DNA of 64,000 nucleotides from Engraulis encrasicolus (taxonomy: Eukaryota > Chordata > Actinopteri > Clupeiformes > Engraulidae), in NCBI RefSeq assembly GCF_034702125.1, contig NC_085872.1, positions 28,613,634 to 28,677,633 on the forward strand. Reading direction: 5' to 3'. The notes below the pieces were generated by a model, which was given only the letters and a program-made list of their open reading frames with translations, was not told the DNA's origin and did no database searches. This document shows positions 11,501 to 21,482 of this stretch, piece after piece; position 1 is the first letter of the stretch, and every line of letters begins with the position of its first letter. The translations under genes and the position numbers were made by a program.

Positions 11501-13382
11501 TGAGTTCCACAACAACATCCTGTACCGCCGCCGCCAAGTGGGATCCCAGAGGGCGTACCAGCTTGTCCTCCCAGCTGAGTTCCGAAGTCCAGTGCTCACC
11601 AGTCTGCACGACGACATGGGCCACATGGGAGTCGACCGAACCCTAGACCTCGTGAGGACCCGCTTCTACTGGCCGAAGATGGCATCAGATGTGGAAGAGA
11701 AGGTGAAGAAGTGTGGCAGGTGTGTGAGGAGGAAGGCGCGACCAGAAAAGGCTGCACCATTAGTGAACATTCAAGTCACCAGACCCCTGGAGTTAGTTTG
11801 CATGGACTTCCTCTCCATCGAACCGGACCAGAGTAACACCAAGGACGTGCTGGTTATCACCGACTTCTTTACCAAGTATGCAGTGGCCATCCCAACACGA
11901 AACCAGACAGCCAAGACTGTAGCCAAGTGCCTCTGGGAGAATTTCATTATTCATTATGGCTTCCCCGAAAAGTTGCACAGTGATCAAGGCCCCGACTTTG
12001 AGTCCAACACCATAAAAGAGCTTTGTCGGGTGGCCGGTATCCGCAAAACTAGAACAACTCCATACCACCCTAGAGGTAACCCAGTAGAACGGTTCAACCG
12101 CACCCTGCTCGACATGCTTGGGACTCTAGAGGATAAAGACAAGTACCGTTGGAGCGACCATGTAAGACCCTTGGTCCATGCTTATAACTGCACCCGGAAC
12201 GAGGTCACAGGTTTCACCCCGTACGAGCTCATGTTCGGGCGCCAACCCCGGTTACCTGTTGACCTTGCTTTCAAGCTGCCAGTGCCAGAGGGCCAACACT
12301 CCTCTCATTCAGAGTATGTCAAAACCCTCAAGTCCCGTCTGAAAGAGAGCTATGAAGTTGCAAAGGAAAAGTCAGCAAAGATAGCACTAAAGAACAAGAC
12401 AAGATATGACCGGCATGTCACCGCCTCAGATCTAGAGCCTGGAGATAGAGTACTGGTGAGAAACGTCCGCATAAGAGGAAAGCACAAGATTGCTGACAAA
12501 TGGGAATCCACTGTCCATGTTGTCGTTACAAGAGCAGGCACTCTCCCAGTATACACCATTAAACTAGAAACTGAAGATGGTCCCCAGAGGACACTACATA
12601 GAGACTTGCTGCTTCCGTGCGGATACCTACCTGTCGAAGAGGACACTCAGCCTGTGCAGAAGTCGGTGCCGCGCAGACCAAGAACACGTGCCAACCCTGT
12701 AGCAGAGGCAGAGAGCTCCTCGGATGACGACGACTACTCGCTCATCCCTGTCTGGTTGAGTTCCCCTGTCCCTGAGATCACAGAGAGTCCAGTGCACCCA
12801 GATCTTCCCATGGCCAATGTCCAAGAGCCCCAAGACCCTTGTCCTGCAAATCATAACTTACCTGAACTTGACACCCAACCTAAGTTACCTGATCTGAACT
12901 TACCCGACATGTCCGAAAGTATTCCAGATAGTCCTTTGATGATCGAGTCTACCTCTCACCAGAGTGATCCTGAATACTTACGTACCGATACAGACATACT
13001 CACTGATAAAGACCTACCCACCGTTAAAGACATACCTACCGATAAAGACACACCCACCGATAACGACAACCCCACAGATAGAGACATTCCAATAGAGCAA
13101 GAACATGAGGAGAATGAAAGTCTACAAGTAGTGGAACCTGAGGAACAACATGATGAAACGACTGAAACCACAAGTATTCACGAAAACACAAACCCTGATG
13201 AACCCCTCAGGAGATCTGAGCGCAATCGTCAACCCCCACAACGGCTTGACTATGCAGAATTAGGAAATCCTTTGGCCAAGGCAATGAGATCCTTCTTTCA
13301 AGGCTTGTCCATAGCTTGGTCCGAAGTGATCAATGAAGTACCTGTACAATCCACTACCCCATCCCCAGTGATTGCTGTGTAG
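8481..13382 (+). CDS. pol: Pol polyprotein (protease, RT, RNase H, integrase), reached by -1 frameshift
   Basis: Open frame of 1633 codons overlapping the end of gag. Translation is expected to enter at 8517 after a -1 slip, so the first 12 codons of the open frame are probably not used. Numbering is from 8481: protease DTGSQV at D111; reverse transcriptase with SVMDLKSGYYQI and active site FLDD at 572-575; RNase H HTDAS at D748; integrase zinc finger from H1043 (H, H, CGRC); catalytic D1109, D1168, E1203 (34 residues between the last two). ELMFGRQPRLP and a C-terminal barrel-like segment follow. An acidic tail with short repeats of the type PTDKD and a basic RRSERNRQPPQRLDY end it. Between protease and RT lies a conserved-looking segment (PYKVPVIIRNETNHDITLPS) that I cannot assign. 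No stop or frameshift damage was seen. Confidence 0.95.
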   Translation: MGNTKWFQCSFKRLTVPVVGQTGAEESQSRPSDVSNTQTEHGTRTPDQKNKVRANTSTTQTHSTTTRNVKRRVTINEHRTVNNRKLPRGLIGSKSTANVNVNGIQCNALLDTGSQVTTVSQSFYDSHLSDCQLHPVSDMLEVEGANGQAVPYLGYIQLHVKFPEEFIASQPEVQTLALIVPDTRSSSSMPVLIGTNTLDPLYEQFCDGNNVISNIYCGYQQVLRTLQLRRHQTTEGQVGIVKLGRHESSIIPAGQKVVLEGVVTGNEANNERWAVVEEPSTSSLPGGIFVDSCIISIPARFPYKVPVIIRNETNHDITLPSNSVIAELAIPHEISQTHNTCSPSQLSSPTVCSSLQHSPRDEQQRDNLSFDFGDSPLPAEWRNRITKTLNTYSDVFSQHDLDFGHATKVKHRIKLKDDTPFKQRPRPIHPNDYHAVRRHLQDLLEAGIIRESESPYASPIVVVRKKNGEVRLCVDYRKLNLQTIKDAYALPNLEESFSALSGSQWFSVMDLKSGYYQIEMHEDDKPKTAFACPLGFWEWNRMPQGITNAPSTFQRLMEKCMGDIHLREVLVFLDDIIVFSQTLEEHEARLAKVLDRLRENGLKLSPEKCRFFQTSVRYLGHIVSRTGVETDPQKIEALKTWPRPRTLKELRSFLGFSGYYRRFVKDYSGIVKPLHNLTSGYPPYHQKSKAKQTDTRTKTVQYHNPKEPFGSRWTSDCQKAFEHIIQSLTTAPVLAFADPQKPYILHTDASTTGLGAVLYQEQDNQLRVIGYASRGLSQSESRYPAHKLEFLALKWSVTEKFSDYLYGNNFTVVTDSNPLTYILTSAKLDATSYRWLAALSTFSFKLSYRPGKLNGDADGLSRREQEKRADDPRSQKEKERIQQFTQDHLTDPENPDEVDHSVVKAICERQLAFSASPDDEREGDHVALVETLATSFCAIPECYEQEEQFGGLPAIPHLSEAQIAEKQRADQCIKHVIHQIEHGETPPPTLRTQLPDLPLYLRELHRLEFHNNILYRRRQVGSQRAYQLVLPAEFRSPVLTSLHDDMGHMGVDRTLDLVRTRFYWPKMASDVEEKVKKCGRCVRRKARPEKAAPLVNIQVTRPLELVCMDFLSIEPDQSNTKDVLVITDFFTKYAVAIPTRNQTAKTVAKCLWENFIIHYGFPEKLHSDQGPDFESNTIKELCRVAGIRKTRTTPYHPRGNPVERFNRTLLDMLGTLEDKDKYRWSDHVRPLVHAYNCTRNEVTGFTPYELMFGRQPRLPVDLAFKLPVPEGQHSSHSEYVKTLKSRLKESYEVAKEKSAKIALKNKTRYDRHVTASDLEPGDRVLVRNVRIRGKHKIADKWESTVHVVVTRAGTLPVYTIKLETEDGPQRTLHRDLLLPCGYLPVEEDTQPVQKSVPRRPRTRANPVAEAESSSDDDDYSLIPVWLSSPVPEITESPVHPDLPMANVQEPQDPCPANHNLPELDTQPKLPDLNLPDMSESIPDSPLMIESTSHQSDPEYLRTDTDILTDKDLPTVKDIPTDKDTPTDNDNPTDRDIPIEQEHEENESLQVVEPEEQHDETTETTSIHENTNPDEPLRRSERNRQPPQRLDYAELGNPLAKAMRSFFQGLSIAWSEVINEVPVQSTTPSPVIAV
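8511..8573 (+). promoter_or_regulatory. Programmed -1 ribosomal frameshift signal at gag/pol
   Basis: Slippery heptamer T TTA AAC (8511-8517) lies in the gag frame. A 6-nt spacer containing the gag stop follows. Next is a stem of 10 consecutive pairs, CAGTTCCTGT (8524-8533) with ACAGGAGCTG (8544-8553), including one G-U. Loop bases GGGAC (8537-8541) can pair with GTCCC (8569-8573), which would make an H-type pseudoknot. The pol frame is exactly -1 relative to gag. Confidence 0.85.
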
Positions 13383-13415
13383 ATGTCCACCTTGCACAGG
13401 GACGTGCAAAGGTTC

Positions 13416-13427
13416 AGGAGGGGAGGA
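13416..13427 (+). promoter_or_regulatory. Polypurine tract of the gypsy element
   Basis: AGGAGGGGAGGA lies directly against the 3' LTR, the expected plus-strand primer site. Confidence 0.85.
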
Positions 13428-13500
13428 TGAAACCCGGAGTTCAAAAGACATGAACACACACACGCACGCACGCACGCACACACACACACACACACACACT

Positions 13501-13549
<49 letters not shown>

Positions 13550-15731
13550 TCATGTACACAATGTAAACAACACAGTTCACGACCTACACACCATCCACTC
13601 GCATCCACTACATACTACGCAAGATACACGAAACAGAGTGACCCCTGTTCTATCAGTATTCCCCAATGAAATATGACAACAGCTACACATACACGCAAGA
13701 ATTACTACAGCCAATCAGATGTCACACGAGCCTAAGAACGCGAGCCGCTGAATGAAACCAAGGCGCAAGGATTGTTTCAGTCTCTTTGACAACCATCATC
13801 TGAGCCAGCCACTTGCTGTTTGGAAACTTTATCATCATCGTTATAACCGTTAACAACATCAACATTTTTTGAGCATCACCGGACAGTGTGGAAGATCACG
13901 ACAGTAAGAACATCATCAAGAGCCACATGTTAGCTGACAGCCACGTCGGTAAGACAACTCTTTTATGTGACAAACGAAAACACTGATATTTACCGCCATC
14001 TCCGGCACTGATGCACTGATTCTGCTAACAGGCTAACCCCTCAAGAACCACCAGAGGCATCAACTTCTCACCATCGTATCATCACATCACACATCACCAT
14101 CTTCAGGAGCGACGGTGAGGAATAACTGTGTTTTAACTCTTCTCCTCTCATCTCCTGCACTGTGTGAATGGATTAGCCACAGAAATGTTAGCAATGCCCA
14201 ACAAGAATAACGGTTGCCCCGAACGTTCATTTCTGCTAACAGGCTAACCCCCGAGAACTGCCAGGCACCATTCACCATTCACCGCTGTGTCTAAGTGTAC
14301 TCACCGGATTCATCCCCTTGAGCACATCATCAGGAGCAACGGTGAGGAATAACATCTGTTTAGCCGTTTAGTGCCCTTGTCCCATCTCCTGCACTATATC
14401 AATGGTTAGCCACAGAAATGTTAGCAATGCCCGACAAGAGTAACGGTTGTCTCCGAACGTTCCCAATGCACTGACCAGGCTAACGTTGTAAGCGTCACTG
14501 GTGAAAAAGAATATGTTTACGATCTTCACGATCTTTACAGATACTGATAACTGATTACTGATACTGATAACTGATATTACAGATACTGATAACTGATATT
14601 ACTGATAACTGATATTACTGATACTGACTACTGATACTGATAACCATTAGTAGCCATTACTAATTATTGATATTTATAACCATCAGTAGCCATTACTGAT
14701 ACTGATGCTGATTACCATCAGTAGCCTTACACTAGTTACACTAGCCTTACAGTAGTTGCTATTATTTACATAACACTAGTTATTATTACTGATGGGTTCT
14801 ACACAAAGAGAAGTTTATTACTATTTCTTTAATAGTGATTTAACTAAGACAAGAGGATAATTTCATTGCTGTTATGAATGTAATGTTTCATTGCACTATG
14901 CAATTTATTGAAACCTTTCACAGTATTTAATTTAAAGTAAATAAAGGGTAATTTTTAGTGCAGTTTCTTCTTACATGAATAGGCCTATTAGTGTAAGAGG
15001 ATATTAAGCACGTCTCTGACAGTGATCCCTTCTAAGCTTTAGATTCTAATGTGTATTTTATGGTTTATGTTGTATGTATTTATTGTTGAGGCATTTTGAA
15101 TGTAGTTTTATTGGACCCTTTGCTACCTGCGTTTTGTAGAAAGGCGTAGCACATGAACGACTTGTTTTCATGCACTTGAATTTAATGATTTAAGAAGATA
15201 TGTGATTTGTCATCCCAGTATGACAATTTGATAAATTAGATAATATGATGCATCTTAGATTTATTGTACATTGTACTAATTGAAATGTATGTATGGATGA
15301 ATGTGACCTATCAGGTCAGGTTTTTTTGGACGGATAGGATTGAAAAGAAGACAACTGGGCCAGGACTTCACCTGGTCAAAGGACACTGATGGCGAGCCTT
15401 TCCCAGAGCGACCACGGATACCCTTAAGTACCCTACAAAGGAACTTTCCCCCCCTTTTTCCACTTTTTACCATTTCTATTTTGTTTAAGGCCCCGGGACC
15501 ATTGTTTATTTTAAGTGTGCACACTGTTTTATTTTATTTGGGTTTTTATACACTTCAAACATTTTGTAAACAATATACGAGTTTTCACTCAAAAAGGAAT
15601 TTCTTGTCTGACTCATTATTGTTGCTTAACACTCGCTCCTCTCTCTTACTTAGATCTTCTGATCCAGGTCCTAGTATTATTGTTCATTATTTTAATTGTA
15701 AATCACTTTCTTAAAGGAAAGCCCGGTTACA
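13428..15731 (+). repeat. 3' LTR of the gypsy element
   Basis: Same length and ends as the 5' LTR, at a constant offset of 8961 bp. Substitutions seen: A/G at 13452, A/T at 15262, G/T at 15292. Confidence 0.95.
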
Positions 15732-15735
15732 CAAT

Positions 15736-15832
15736 GTCTTCTGTATTCATGTACAGTATGTATGTATGTATGCTACTTGATACCTTATTTCCCCCCTGGG
15801 ATGAATAAATTATACTCTACTCTACTCTTCTA
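15736..15832 (+). repeat. LINE-like 3' tail
   Basis: TTTCCCCCCTGGGATGAATA followed by AATTATACTCTACTC resembles the end of fish LINEs. A related end occurs at 30225-30300 (TTTCCCCCTGGGGATCAATA, then AAGTTACTCTACTC). Confidence 0.5.
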
Positions 15833-15913
15833 GTTGGCTTCCTCATAAGGGCTCTGCCTATGGGCCTGGACTAAATGTTAATTGCAAAATAATATCAAAC
15901 TGTACAGTTATCA

Positions 15914-16415
15914 AGCAACAGACCAAAAAGTCAAACAAAAGACTACCAAGGAGAACTCACAACTAAAAGGGAGAAATCAAAGGACACGTTATACAATCAC
16001 TGTTTTCTTGTTGGCTTGAAGCTATGTACACATCTACACACACAACCAGAAGCCAACCATGTAGTCAGTCAAGCAAGGTGTCTCTCATAAATGCACCTTG
16101 CAAGTGTGTTTCCAATCTCTACCACCCGTGTGGTGACCCAGAGAGCCCTAGAAAGAGTCGTGTAGACCCTCTTACTGCAGATGGGGACGCCGGCGACCCT
16201 ATTCACTTACTGAAAATGCTCAACTACATCATAACAACATTGCTATGATGACATTACAGAGCCATAGCGCTGCGCTAAGGGGTTACGGGTCCACTGATTA
16301 TGATTTAACCCCGAAAATTTTACATGGTGCGTCTTTAAACATTGCTGATGGACAGAGTAAAAGCTGTTCGTCAGTAAGAAGTATTATGTGTTGGTCCATC
16401 ATCTAGAACAATTTA
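15914..16415. other. Spacer between gypsy element and TRIM-like element
   Basis: It holds the second copy of the block described at 3583-3755, part of it inverted (about 16217-16255). No coding sequence recognised. Confidence 0.45.
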
Positions 16416-16863
16416 TGGCCAACTAGCATAGTGTGGCGTAGAACGTTAGTATCTCCCTCCCGAAGCCTCAATACAGTGCGGTAGCGTTGGGCTATCCGAC
16501 TGGCCCTTTAGCTCAGCGGTCTCGTACTGTGCCTCCCATTGCCGAACAGATGCGTTGATGTGGTGGTGAGTTCGCGGCCTCGAGAGGGACGAACTGTGCG
16601 AGAACACCTTTGGTCACACTGGTGCCATGACCCGGATGGGAGTGAAGTTTAGCGGGGAGAGTGTAACGGAGGCCAACTAGCAGAGTGTGGCGTGGAATGT
16701 TAGTAAATCTCCCTCCCGAAGCCTCAAAACATTGCAGTAGCGTTGGGCTATCAGACCGGCCCTTTAGTTCAGCGGTCTCGTACTGTGTCGCCCATTGCGT
16801 TGACGAGGTGGTGAGTTCACAGCCCTGAGGGGAACGAACTGCGTGGGAACACCTTCGGTCATA
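16416..16863 (+). mobile_element. Minimal LTR retrotransposon (TRIM-like) with tRNA-like sequence in each LTR
   Basis: Two direct repeats, 16416-16618 and 16670-16863, about 85-90% alike by eye. They flank only 51 bp. The 51 bp open with TGGTGCCATGACCCGGAT (16620-16637), matching the complement of the tRNA-His 3' end at 16 of 18 positions, and continue into a purine-rich stretch (16652-16662) before the second repeat. The left repeat begins TG and ends CACA. Each repeat holds TAGCTCAGCGG (A-box consensus, 16509-16519; variant at about 16760) and GAGTTCGCGGC (B-box-like, 16568-16578). No target duplication seen. A dimeric tRNA SINE is the alternative reading. Confidence 0.62.
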
Positions 16864-18440
16864 CTAACATTGTGGAACATAATATTGACTTCTATGATTG
16901 GTAAATGTATTCATTCTTTTCCTGTGGGGAATTGCAAAGTCAGATTTTATATTAAAAAGGAGAGATGGGAGAGCACTGCCTTGGGTCTCAATCAAATGTT
17001 GTGCAGGTGCTCTTCAAGGGAAAAGGGCATCAGAAACTTCAAAGTCAAGGAGGGTCCCGAGGCAACACTGCTATTTAATATTTTATGTTTTATTTTTTTC
17101 CAAAAATGACGAGAGACGGGAGTCACAGAAATATTCTTATCCAAAAGAGGGTCTAGTTTCTTCTGAATTTCTGAATCTTCCTTGGTTCATGGCTATTGTG
17201 AAAGACCATGTTTAAAATTAAAGGTTGAATGTGTTCTCAAAGTGTTACTTTCAAATAAATATTTGACGAGACACCGTGGTAACCTCAAGTACAGTAAATG
17301 TGTGTGCCTCTTGCTACTTCTCTATTGCACTTCCTTCACAACTAAATGAAAATGGCACATATCAGAGGAATCGAAGCCAGAGGTCAAAGTTGTTGTTGAC
17401 AGTGTCTTCCCATGTCAGGCTGCAGTGACTTGCTGAAACATTCCAACTCAGAATTCAGACTGAATGTGTCAAATGCCTTCATATGTTTGTTTCCCTGCAG
17501 CTAAGGCAACCAACAGACAAGCAAGCGGTCTTGAAATTCACAGAGTAAGTTCACGATCCTGACAATTTGCCAACTCAGTTTATTCAGATTTCACATTTCA
17601 CAGAACACTTCCTACTGTTCTACCTGACCAAGCAACATTTGTTGAGGGGTTACCCAGCACTCTTAACACCAGCCAACCGGCCAAATGTTGGTGAAATTTC
17701 AGTTTAGCTGGAGATGAAAAAAGTTAAGTTAGAGGCCTGGTGTTACCGATAAGTAATCTTCCTTGATTTCCTATGTGGTGAAATCAACCACACACACACA
17801 CAAATCAGCACTTTAATTGCATGAAAACTATTTTATTATTGATATGAAGGAAGTTGAGGATCAAGAGTGACCCAAAATGGCACATAGGTGCAGAGAGTGT
17901 AAATATCTTTTGACAATACCTCTCCATTTAGTAAGACTACAGCTCATTTGATTCATAGAAAAAATGACAAAACTAGGTCATCACTCATTTGAGAGAAAAG
18001 TTGTCTGCCCTGTGGAGGCTTGTGCAAATTCACGTCAGGCCATGCATGATATGCAACATTCATTACGACAACGTCATAAATATAATGTGTAATAAAATTA
18101 AGAATGGATTTAATAGCGAAATGAGGTAGGTCCCACAACATGTCAAAGGTAGACTGCGCATGGAATCGAATGGGGCTCGTTTTAACCTCCGGCAATTGCG
18201 GGTTATATTGTAGCAAATCAGAGCTGTTAATTTTTATCCACGATTAGGATACGTTGTGTCAAGGTCCATAGGAAGGTCCAACGACACTTGTCAGAGAAGA
18301 AAATGGGTAGATGTTCATATCGTTTACATTAAAGGCAATGGAACGATTGTGTTTACAGTTTACCTGTGACACACCTTTCCAAATATAACAAGAAAAGCGT
18401 GGTTATATGAAATATTGGACACTTTGCCTCGCAGTCCCTG
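16864..18440. other. Spacer upstream of jun
   Basis: Unique-looking AT-rich sequence with short CA runs (about 17790). No exon resembling a known protein was found. Far-upstream jun enhancers could lie here, but nothing marks them. Confidence 0.4.
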
Positions 18441-18583
18441 TAAACTATGCAAAAACACTACGTAATCCCATGGTGCATCGGGAGTAAGGCATTACCTAAT
18501 CCCATGAAGCACCGGGGTACAGGAAGGTGGTCCATCGTCAGAGTGTCGAGACCAAACAGAAACGCCCATAATGGTGACTCTGA

Positions 18584-18652
18584 CCAATGGCAAGTCTTAA
18601 ATATGACATCATTGTTATTTTCAGAGTCAAAGCAGCAGTCCGTCTTATAAAG
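18584..18652 (+). promoter_or_regulatory. jun: jun core promoter: CCAAT, TGACATCA, MEF2-like and TATA-like elements
   Basis: CCAAT at 18584-18588, TGACATCA at 18604-18611, an A/T-rich TTATTTTCAG just after it, and TATAAAG at 18646-18652. The same order (CCAAT, the non-canonical TRE TGACATCA, a MEF2-type site) is known in the mammalian JUN promoter, where the TRE mediates autoregulation. TTACCTAA near 18494 resembles the distal jun2 site. Transcription would start near 18675-18685, giving a 5' UTR of about 330 nt. Confidence 0.75.
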
Positions 18653-19009
18653 TTTGACTCCACGTTGGAAGTAGATTGCGAGAGCGAAAACAGGGCCGGG
18701 ACGGTCCTCGATCAAGTTTCGGAAACCTTTTTGTTTGATGATAATTGAGATTCTGTGATATTCCGGTGCGCCGACAGAGAGTTCTCTACAGTTACCAACA
18801 TATGGTGCGCGTTACGCACGGATTTCAAGAACTTGCCGATAGATCTGTAACGTCGACGTATCACTGGATATTGACTAGGAAAAGATCAAACTGATCAAAG
18901 AAAACATCAGAAGACGATTGGTTTCCATATCTACTCCCGGACAGAGGAATCCGACAGTCGGACAGGAGTGTTTCCATCTTCCGAAAGTGAGAAGTTCACA
19001 CCAGTCAAT

Positions 19010-19942
19010 ATGGAAGCCACATTCTATGACGAGTCTCTCAACACACCCATGCCCCCACAACAAAAAAATGTGGGTTGTGGATATAATGCCAAGGCGCTGA
19101 AGCGGAACATGACCCTGGATCTTAATGATCCTATGAAACATTTAAAACCGCACCTGCGCGCCAAGGCAATGGACATACTGACATCACCAGACGTCGGGTT
19201 GCTTAAACTGACGTCGCCGGAATTGGAGCGCTTGATTGTACAGTCTTGCAACAGTTTGACAACGCCGACCCCATCTCAATTCGTGTGTTCCAAGAATGCC
19301 ACAGACGAGCAGGAGGGTTTTGCTGAAGGCTTTATCAAAGCACTCGAGGAGCTACACCATCAGCAGCACATGCCAGTGGCGTACCCAGTGGGCCAAGGGA
19401 TGCCAGCATCCACGGATATGACACCTTTGACCTCAGATCAGGGAAATTCATCCTTAACAAGTGCTGTGCGAGTGGACCCACCAGAATACTCAAGCCTGAA
19501 CTCACTCGGCCGCGCACCTGCGTACGCCGAGTCCAACTCCTCTGGGAGTTACCCAGCGATGTCCCAGCAAAGCGAACCAGGCCCGCGACTGTCATGCCAA
19601 CACCCACTACAGCAGGGATACAAAGAGGAGCCACAGCGTGTTCCTGATATGAACAGCGATACCCCTCCCTTGTCTCCGATTGACATGGAGAATCAGGAGA
19701 GGATAAAAGCGGAGAGAAAGCGCATGAGGAACAGGGTCGCTGCGTCCAAGTGCCGGAAAAGAAAGCTTGAGCGACTATCAAGATTGGAGGAGAAAGTCAA
19801 ATTCCTGAAAACGCAGAACACAGAGTTGTGTTCAACAGCTAACATACTGCGAGACGAGGTAGCGCAGCTCAAGCTAAGGGTCATGGATCATGTAAACAGC
19901 GGCTGTCACCTCATGTTGACGCAGCGAATAAAAGCTTTCTGA
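19010..19942 (+). CDS. jun: Transcription factor Jun (c-Jun, AP-1 subunit), 310 aa
   Basis: Nuclear bZIP transcription factor that dimerises with Fos, ATF or Jun proteins and binds TRE/CRE sites. The gene is intronless, as JUN is in vertebrates. N-terminus METFYD-like (MEATFYDES). JNK docking region [17 protein letters not shown] (36-52) is followed by the two JNK-target Ser-Pro sites in [19 protein letters not shown] (S59, S69). [18 protein letters not shown] is conserved. A variable Gly/Ser/Gln-rich middle leads to [20 protein letters not shown]. The basic region (about 231-255, [13 protein letters not shown]) and leucine zipper (about 256-290) follow, and the protein ends [15 protein letters not shown] chose the ATG at 19010; the open frame extends upstream without another good ATG. 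At 310 aa it is slightly shorter than human (331). Confidence 0.97.
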   Translation: MEATFYDESLNTPMPPQQKNVGCGYNAKALKRNMTLDLNDPMKHLKPHLRAKAMDILTSPDVGLLKLTSPELERLIVQSCNSLTTPTPSQFVCSKNATDEQEGFAEGFIKALEELHHQQHMPVAYPVGQGMPASTDMTPLTSDQGNSSLTSAVRVDPPEYSSLNSLGRAPAYAESNSSGSYPAMSQQSEPGPRLSCQHPLQQGYKEEPQRVPDMNSDTPPLSPIDMENQERIKAERKRMRNRVAASKCRKRKLERLSRLEEKVKFLKTQNTELCSTANILRDEVAQLKLRVMDHVNSGCHLMLTQRIKAF

Positions 19943-20446
19943 GGGGGGCTGTGAACATTTGAATGGACCTGGACAGTTCTTGATATAGCCAAGGATTTAA
20001 CTTAGCACTTAAGACAAAAAAAGATGTTCAGCACATAGTTTGAGTTCCCACACTATCCATGGCATGAGAAAGACTGGATTGGGTGTATTCCCTTGAACAT
20101 TTGACCTTGTCACCAGCAAACTTCTGCAATAGGCACTCTGTTTTCCCAAAATGTGGTTTACAAAAAAACAAAAAAAAACCCTAACCACAAGAAGAGCCGA
20201 TTCGTTTTTGATTGTACACATTTCATGCTGAGTTGGTCTTTTGGAACTGATTCTCCTGCAAGCTGAAATTTTGTTTACAATTTTGTTAATGAAATAATTT
20301 GACACTGAACTCTTTCATATTTGCATTTAGTATTTTCAAATAGTTTCCTACTAGCTCAGTGTAAATCTGTAAATAACTTGTCTTGTTTTTGTAAATGTTA
20401 ATCACTACTATTGCAATACTTTAAATGTATTAGATTGTGTTCAAAT

Positions 20447-20464
20447 ATTAAAGCATAAAATAAA
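20447..20464 (+). terminator. jun: jun polyadenylation signals
   Basis: ATTAAA (20447-20452) and AATAAA (20459-20464) lie about 510 nt after the stop codon, giving a plausible 3' UTR. At least one ATTTA (about 20324) fits an unstable immediate-early mRNA. Confidence 0.7.
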
Positions 20465-20590
20465 GCTTTAATGGACTGTTAAAATGAATGACGACTAAGG
20501 AATATCAATTCTTTGTGTGGACTCCTACATGATTTCTTGATTGCACATGTATGGCATGAGTCATGACATCCAGTTAAACACAATTTGACT

Positions 20591-20852
20591 TTAAGGGAGC
20601 ACTCCTGCCAATTTCAATATGCTGTTGTATTGCTCACGCTACCCTTGACTTGTCAGTACCCGGTGACGCCGCATTTTTTGGCTCAGCCTTTTCATAGATA
20701 TGAGCTATTCTAATGGGGGCAACTTTTGTTTACATTTCAAAAAAACTTTTTTTAAACAAATGTATTCCCAAAAACATCATTGGGTACTAACAAGTAAAGG
20801 GTAGTGTGAGCAATACAACAGTATTTTGAAATTGGCAGGAGTGTTCCCTTAA
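20591..20852. mobile_element. TTAA-flanked MITE
   Basis: Imperfect inverted arms of about 55 bp (GGGAGCACTCCTGCCAATTT at the left; the complement at the right), bounded by TTAA on both sides. This is piggyBac-like in style. It holds no ORF. Confidence 0.75.
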
Positions 20853-21084
20853 ATACTGTGCATATTGGGTCAGAATTCTCTCTATTCACTTCCTGATCAC
20901 GGCAATACAGCCTTCCAGATCTGAGCTCTCTTTTCTCAGGTAGCTATAATAATAATAATACAATAAATTATATTTAAAGACGTTTCAATTTAGTTCAAAG
21001 TGCTAAGCTCACAATGGTGGTGAATGAAACACCCTACCAATTAAACCAACTCCCGAAAGGTTTTTTTTTTTTTTGCTCCAGGAG
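20853..21084. other. Short spacer between convergent jun and tada1
   Basis: A/T-rich, with an (AAT)n run near 20946 and a 16-T run at about 21061-21076. No gene seen. Confidence 0.5.
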
Positions 21085-21090
21085 TTTATT
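21085..21090 (-). terminator. tada1: tada1 polyadenylation signal
   Basis: AATAAA on the minus strand, about 395 nt beyond the tada1 stop. It is followed by an A-run on the same strand. Confidence 0.6.
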
Positions 21091-21482
21091 TTAACATGGG
21101 CATTTGTATAGCTACAAAACAGTTACAAAGATATTTACAAAGAACAGGTGCAAATACATTTAGTTAACGAACACAAATGAGATTTGACCCCCCCAGGCAC
21201 CTTAAACAAACAAAAAAAACCCTGGGGGAGCAAAAAAAAATCCTGCAATGGCACAGTGAGGATGTCCTATGCCCCACAAGCCAGTCTGTACTGACCACAC
21301 GGCCTCTGTGTTGCACGGTTTCATGCATTCACATGGCTTATCTTTCTTTCTTTTTAAAGTCCAACAGACAGACACACCTGGTAAAACTCGCCAGGGATGT
21401 GGTGCGGTAGGCCGCAGTGAATGGTAGAGCCACAGTTATGCATGTGTCCGACTTCCAGGTGACAAGAGGCGGAGGGTGGTGC

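Larger units (their letters stand above)
4467..15731 (+). mobile_element. Full-length Ty3/gypsy LTR retrotransposon, apparently intact
   Basis: The order is LTR (4467-6770), primer binding site (6775-), gag (6856-8523), pol in the -1 frame (to 13382), purine tract (13416-13427) and LTR (13428-15731). The 4-bp CAAT at 4463-4466 and 15732-15735 is the likely target duplication. Both LTRs measure 2304 bp. By eye I found only three substitutions (4491/13452, 6301/15262, 6331/15292) plus small shifts inside the CA tract, so insertion is recent. Pol order is protease, reverse transcriptase, RNase H, integrase, as in Ty3/gypsy (Metaviridae). No envelope gene is present. It inserted between fggy and jun, into what looks like a LINE 3' tail. 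Confidence 0.96.

Noticed and set aside
4467..15731. Endogenous retrovirus
   Set aside because: No envelope-like frame between pol and the 3' LTR, and the gag and pol types are those of Ty3/gypsy.
16501..16585. tRNA gene or pseudogene
   Set aside because: Only the A-box and a weak B-box match; it lies within a direct repeat of a mobile element.
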